From CAYTKU01 sp964550845 (lineage in GTDB: Bacteria > Patescibacteriota > Patescibacteriia > Magasanikbacterales > UBA922), in the NCBI GenBank assembly GCA_964550845.1, contig CAZKAD010000001.1:62001-126000 (forward strand): 64,000 bases of DNA, read 5' to 3'. Numbering within the stretch: the first letter of the stretch is position 1; each line of letters opens with the position of its first letter. A program made the translations under genes and the position numbers. Below are positions 61,757 to 64,000 of the stretch, piece by piece. The notes beneath the pieces are model-generated. The model searched no databases, was not told where the DNA came from, and saw only the letters and a program-made list of their open reading frames with translations.

Positions 61757-62497
61757 ATGGTAAATACATTTTTAATTTGTTCTTCATTTGAGCAGTCGAT
61801 TCGAGCTCTCGACTGGAGAAGACTTGGCAAGCAGCGAGTTGAGGCTCTTCAAATTTACAATATCTTGAGAAGATCTCATTATATTGCTAAATTCTTACAT
61901 CTTGACCCAATGCCATCTTTAAAAGATTTTCCAGGTTCTGATGGAGACTTTCTTCGTGAACAATGGTTGAACAGAGTCTACTCAACTTATAAACAATCGG
62001 GTGTAATCTTATATGAACAGGAAGTTTCCGATGGATTTATTTATTCCCTTTGCCAACTCGAAGGATTGAGTCCCGAAGGGACGTCAAAACCAATTAGTTC
62101 TGGATTCTCTTCCCATACAGCTTCATCGATGTGGATTGGTTATGAGCAGGCATTGAAGTATTATATTAATGTAACGATCTGCGAATGGATTCGAAGAGGT
62201 TATAAAAACACAATGAAAATGTATATTGTGTTTGAGGATGATATTGTATATCCTTGGTGGACTTCTTCGATTGCATTCCATAAATCAAACATTTCTGCAC
62301 TTCTCCGGAAAGAAATTGTTCGAAAGGAGCCCCGATGGTATCAAAACTTTTTGAACGTTGAACAAGAGTGGCTCGAGAAAGGCTATCTTTGGCCTTCACA
62401 TCTTTCTCCAGAGCAACGGAAGGAGGTTATTCTCCATCCTTCGGCAAAATTTTGCGATCCAATTCAAAAAGATTTTCTCGAAAATCTTCTGGCATAA
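61757..62497 (+). CDS. pyrimidine-dimer DNA glycosylase-like protein (MSMEG_6728 type)
   Basis: 246 aa. The N-terminus TFLICSSFEQSIRALDWRRLGKQRVEALQI matches the pattern of the Pyr_excise/MSMEG_6728 family (short strand, then S-x-x-x-LD-x-x-RLGKQR-x-EA-x-x-I), with SMWIGYEQALKYYINVTICEW further on, as in that family. Likely a DNA-damage glycosylase or fold relative. SPEGTSKP near residue 108 is encoded by a palindromic-element copy (62066-62092). Substrate not provable from sequence. Confidence 0.7.
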   Translation: MVNTFLICSSFEQSIRALDWRRLGKQRVEALQIYNILRRSHYIAKFLHLDPMPSLKDFPGSDGDFLREQWLNRVYSTYKQSGVILYEQEVSDGFIYSLCQLEGLSPEGTSKPISSGFSSHTASSMWIGYEQALKYYINVTICEWIRRGYKNTMKMYIVFEDDIVYPWWTSSIAFHKSNISALLRKEIVRKEPRWYQNFLNVEQEWLEKGYLWPSHLSPEQRKEVILHPSAKFCDPIQKDFLENLLA

Positions 62498-62544
62498 TAA
62501 AAGATCTCGTTGAATTCTTCTTCCGTAACAAAACATTGCACGAA

Positions 62545-62763
62545 ATGCTTCCAGCTTATACAAATCTTATCGCCGCGGTGATTCTTCTTGCCGTTGCTTA
62601 CCTAGTCGGGTCAAAGAAAGGCCTCTTTCTCGCGGCTCTTGGAGTTGCGCTTTTTATTGCCTGGGGAGTTGTCATGACTCGGCAAATCGCCGATAATTTC
62701 GCCAAAACAACGGCTAAAGAAAAGAAAAAAACCGGATGTCCCTGTCAGGCGGGACAATTGTAA
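62545..62763 (+). CDS. small two-pass membrane protein, 72 aa
   Basis: Two hydrophobic stretches (LIAAVILLAVAYLVG and LFLAALGVALFIAWGVVM) and a charged tail ending CPCQAGQL, encoded over the palindrome TGTCCC...GGGACA. The ATG at 62545 is preferred, as it starts after the upstream gene ends. Confidence 0.65.
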   Translation: MLPAYTNLIAAVILLAVAYLVGSKKGLFLAALGVALFIAWGVVMTRQIADNFAKTTAKEKKKTGCPCQAGQL

Positions 62764-62814
62764 GAAGAAAGAATTCTGAAAAAATATTTTCTTTGGCTTT
62801 AAAAACAATTTGTG

Positions 62815-63186
62815 ATGAACAGTAAGCTACTTCTTTTAGCCGTCGGTCTCGCGATCGCTGCAGTTTTGGTGTGGAAATATCGCCAAGGAACACTTGTCGT
62901 CCCGCAAATTGGTGCAACTGCTGCTCTACAAAATGGGCTTGCAATTCGGGGTGGATCGGTAAACGACTTCCCTGATCAGTCTATCCAGGATCTCCAGGAT
63001 GCATCATATGATGATGCCCAATACAATGATGTCTCTCATTCAAATTCATTTGAGCTACCTAAACTAAGACCAGTTGAAAATCATAGCTTTAACGATCCAC
63101 CGGAAGCCGATCTTGACGGCTCTGATGATGCTGAAGAAAACCACATGTTTTCAGCTCAAAGCCATGGTATGATTGGTCATTTGTAA
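62815..63186 (+). CDS. N-terminally anchored virion-like membrane protein, 123 aa
   Basis: Hydrophobic N-terminal helix (LLLLAVGLAIAAVLVW) then KYRQG and a polar Asp/Asn/His-rich body. Same architecture as the 171-aa gene at 51928. AAAAAATATTTTC lies about 30 nt upstream. Confidence 0.65.
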   Translation: MNSKLLLLAVGLAIAAVLVWKYRQGTLVVPQIGATAALQNGLAIRGGSVNDFPDQSIQDLQDASYDDAQYNDVSHSNSFELPKLRPVENHSFNDPPEADLDGSDDAEENHMFSAQSHGMIGHL

Positions 63187-63212
63187 ATCATACACACATA
63201 CATTCATAAATA

Positions 63213-63242
63213 ATTTATCCTTCTTATTGAAGAAGGATAAAT
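63213..63242. terminator. shared convergent 3' hairpin
   Basis: ATTTATCCTTCTT-ATTG-AAGAAGGATAAAT, 13-bp perfect stem between stops at 63186 (+) and 63253 (-), the longest perfect one in the window. Confidence 0.8.
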
Positions 63243-63252
63243 GTATCGATAA

Positions 63253-63903
63253 TTAACAAAAAGCGTTTACAATTGAAAGTAATCGAATTGTCCTTCCTTG
63301 GACGCATTGACCAAGATGAAAATTATCACTCAATTGTTCATCAAGGAAGTAGAGCCAGTCACCCGAAGCCTTATCAAGAAAGTAGATCAATAAGTCACCA
63401 GCATCATAGTTATTTACCGAGTCGTAATTTGACATTCCTTTAAACACTTCGAGCATATTGCGAGCTGGAGGAGATACATATTGTTGCAAGAGTTCAAATA
63501 CTTTTATTTTAAATTCTACAGTTCGTCTGGGTACTTCTAGTTTTGTTTCAATTTGGCGATCAAAAGTATGTACATCGCGAAAGTTTGTTGGATTGGTCTT
63601 TACTTCAAGTTGGGGTTGTTGCTCTTGATTGACTGAGGTTTTCTCACTTGCTTCCTTTAATTTTCGAGCAATTTTCTCGAACAACACGTCATCATCGTCA
63701 TTTCGAGGGCACTCAATTTTTTCTTCTCTCCGAATTACTTCTTCAAGTGAAGTTTTTCCAAGTGGCTCTGAAGGAGGTTCAAGGTCCTTCAGAACCGATT
63801 CAATCGGAGGTGCATTACCATTGACATTGGCATTAATGTTAATTGGTAATGAATTTTGTCCGATATTTCGAGGTCGAATACCTTTGTAGGGAATCCGGGA
63901 CAT
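63253..63903 (-). CDS. hypothetical protein, 216 aa
   Basis: Not recognised. N-terminal 110 residues disordered (Asn/Pro/Glu-rich), C-terminal 100 residues a helical domain (FKIKVFELLQQYVSPPARNML, DWLYFLDEQLSDNFHLGQC). Confidence 0.65.
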   Translation of the reverse strand: MSRIPYKGIRPRNIGQNSLPININANVNGNAPPIESVLKDLEPPSEPLGKTSLEEVIRREEKIECPRNDDDDVLFEKIARKLKEASEKTSVNQEQQPQLEVKTNPTNFRDVHTFDRQIETKLEVPRRTVEFKIKVFELLQQYVSPPARNMLEVFKGMSNYDSVNNYDAGDLLIYFLDKASGDWLYFLDEQLSDNFHLGQCVQGRTIRLLSIVNAFC

Positions 63904-63949
63904 TTTGTTTAAAGAATTCTTTTTAGAATTCTTTTTATCTTTTCGAATT

Positions 63950-63982
63950 GATTTGAACGTCCCTTCGGGACTTATTAAAGTT
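63950..63982. repeat. palindromic element at window edge
   Basis: GATTTGAACGTCCC-TTC-GGGACTTATTAAAG, single copy. Confidence 0.65.
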
Positions 63983-64000
63983 GATCGGGAACCAAGACTT

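Noticed and set aside
61528..61830. 100-aa minus-strand open frame across the structured locus and the next gene's start
   Set aside because: Overlaps the conserved N-terminus of the glycosylase-like gene antisense, and no promoter-like motif precedes it.

Overview
The window looks like part of the genome of a large eukaryotic DNA virus (Nucleocytoviricota), probably a metagenome scaffold because it carries a run of exactly 100 N. The evidence is gene content: a fused mRNA capping enzyme, a viral RNA polymerase largest subunit, TFIIS- and TFIIB-like factors, an RNase III, an XRN-type 5'-3' exonuclease, an RNase H1, an ATP-dependent DNA ligase, a papain-like protease, thioredoxin-fold proteins and many orphan genes. 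Genes are intron-free, tightly packed and on both strands. I cannot fix the family; a pitho/irido/marseille-like (Pimascovirales) or mimivirus-like relative are both possible.

Layout. 0-6.2 kb: a cluster of duplicated genes, most ending in a conserved C-terminal LYDPR(L/V)L motif, one broken by a fresh 44-bp duplication, plus two small coiled-coil/paralogous genes. 6.4-22.3 kb: information-processing block (capping enzyme, RNase H, dual-specificity phosphatase, SAP-like-repeat protein, RPB1 N-terminal half, RING-containing SNF2-like helicase, a 1089-aa orphan). 22.3-25.8 kb: second island of LYDPR-family paralogues. 25.9-39.3 kb: coiled-coil/proline-rich protein, SAM methyltransferase, RNase III, thioredoxin-like protein, RS-rich protein, DUF5758-like protein, small membrane proteins and a decayed collagen-like fragment. 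39.3-52.5 kb: papain-like protease, TFIIS, TFIIB, a 1045-aa orphan, DNA ligase, SAP protein, small virion-like membrane protein. 52.5-64 kb: a 1398-aa protein with two NADAR-like segments, XRN exonuclease, a thioredoxin-fold/(MPPQGM)n protein crossing the gap, basic protein, a 620-base structured non-coding locus, a pyrimidine-dimer-glycosylase-like gene and small membrane proteins.

Regulatory style. Most genes are preceded 30-60 nt upstream by an A-rich/T-rich motif close to AAAATTGATTTTT or AAAAATGATTTTT, and most gene ends carry a short perfect hairpin, as described for 3' ends in mimiviruses. Start codons were chosen with these two signals. A separate dispersed quasi-palindrome, roughly TTTAACCAGTCC-N4-GGACGTTTAA, occurs singly or in tandem between genes and also inside coding regions in frame.

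Most striking points: RPB1 stops just after the bridge helix, at the archaeal A'/A'' split point, with no trigger-loop half in the window; a strongly structured non-coding RNA candidate at 61.2-61.7 kb; and the in-frame palindromic elements, which resemble Rickettsia palindromic elements in behaviour.
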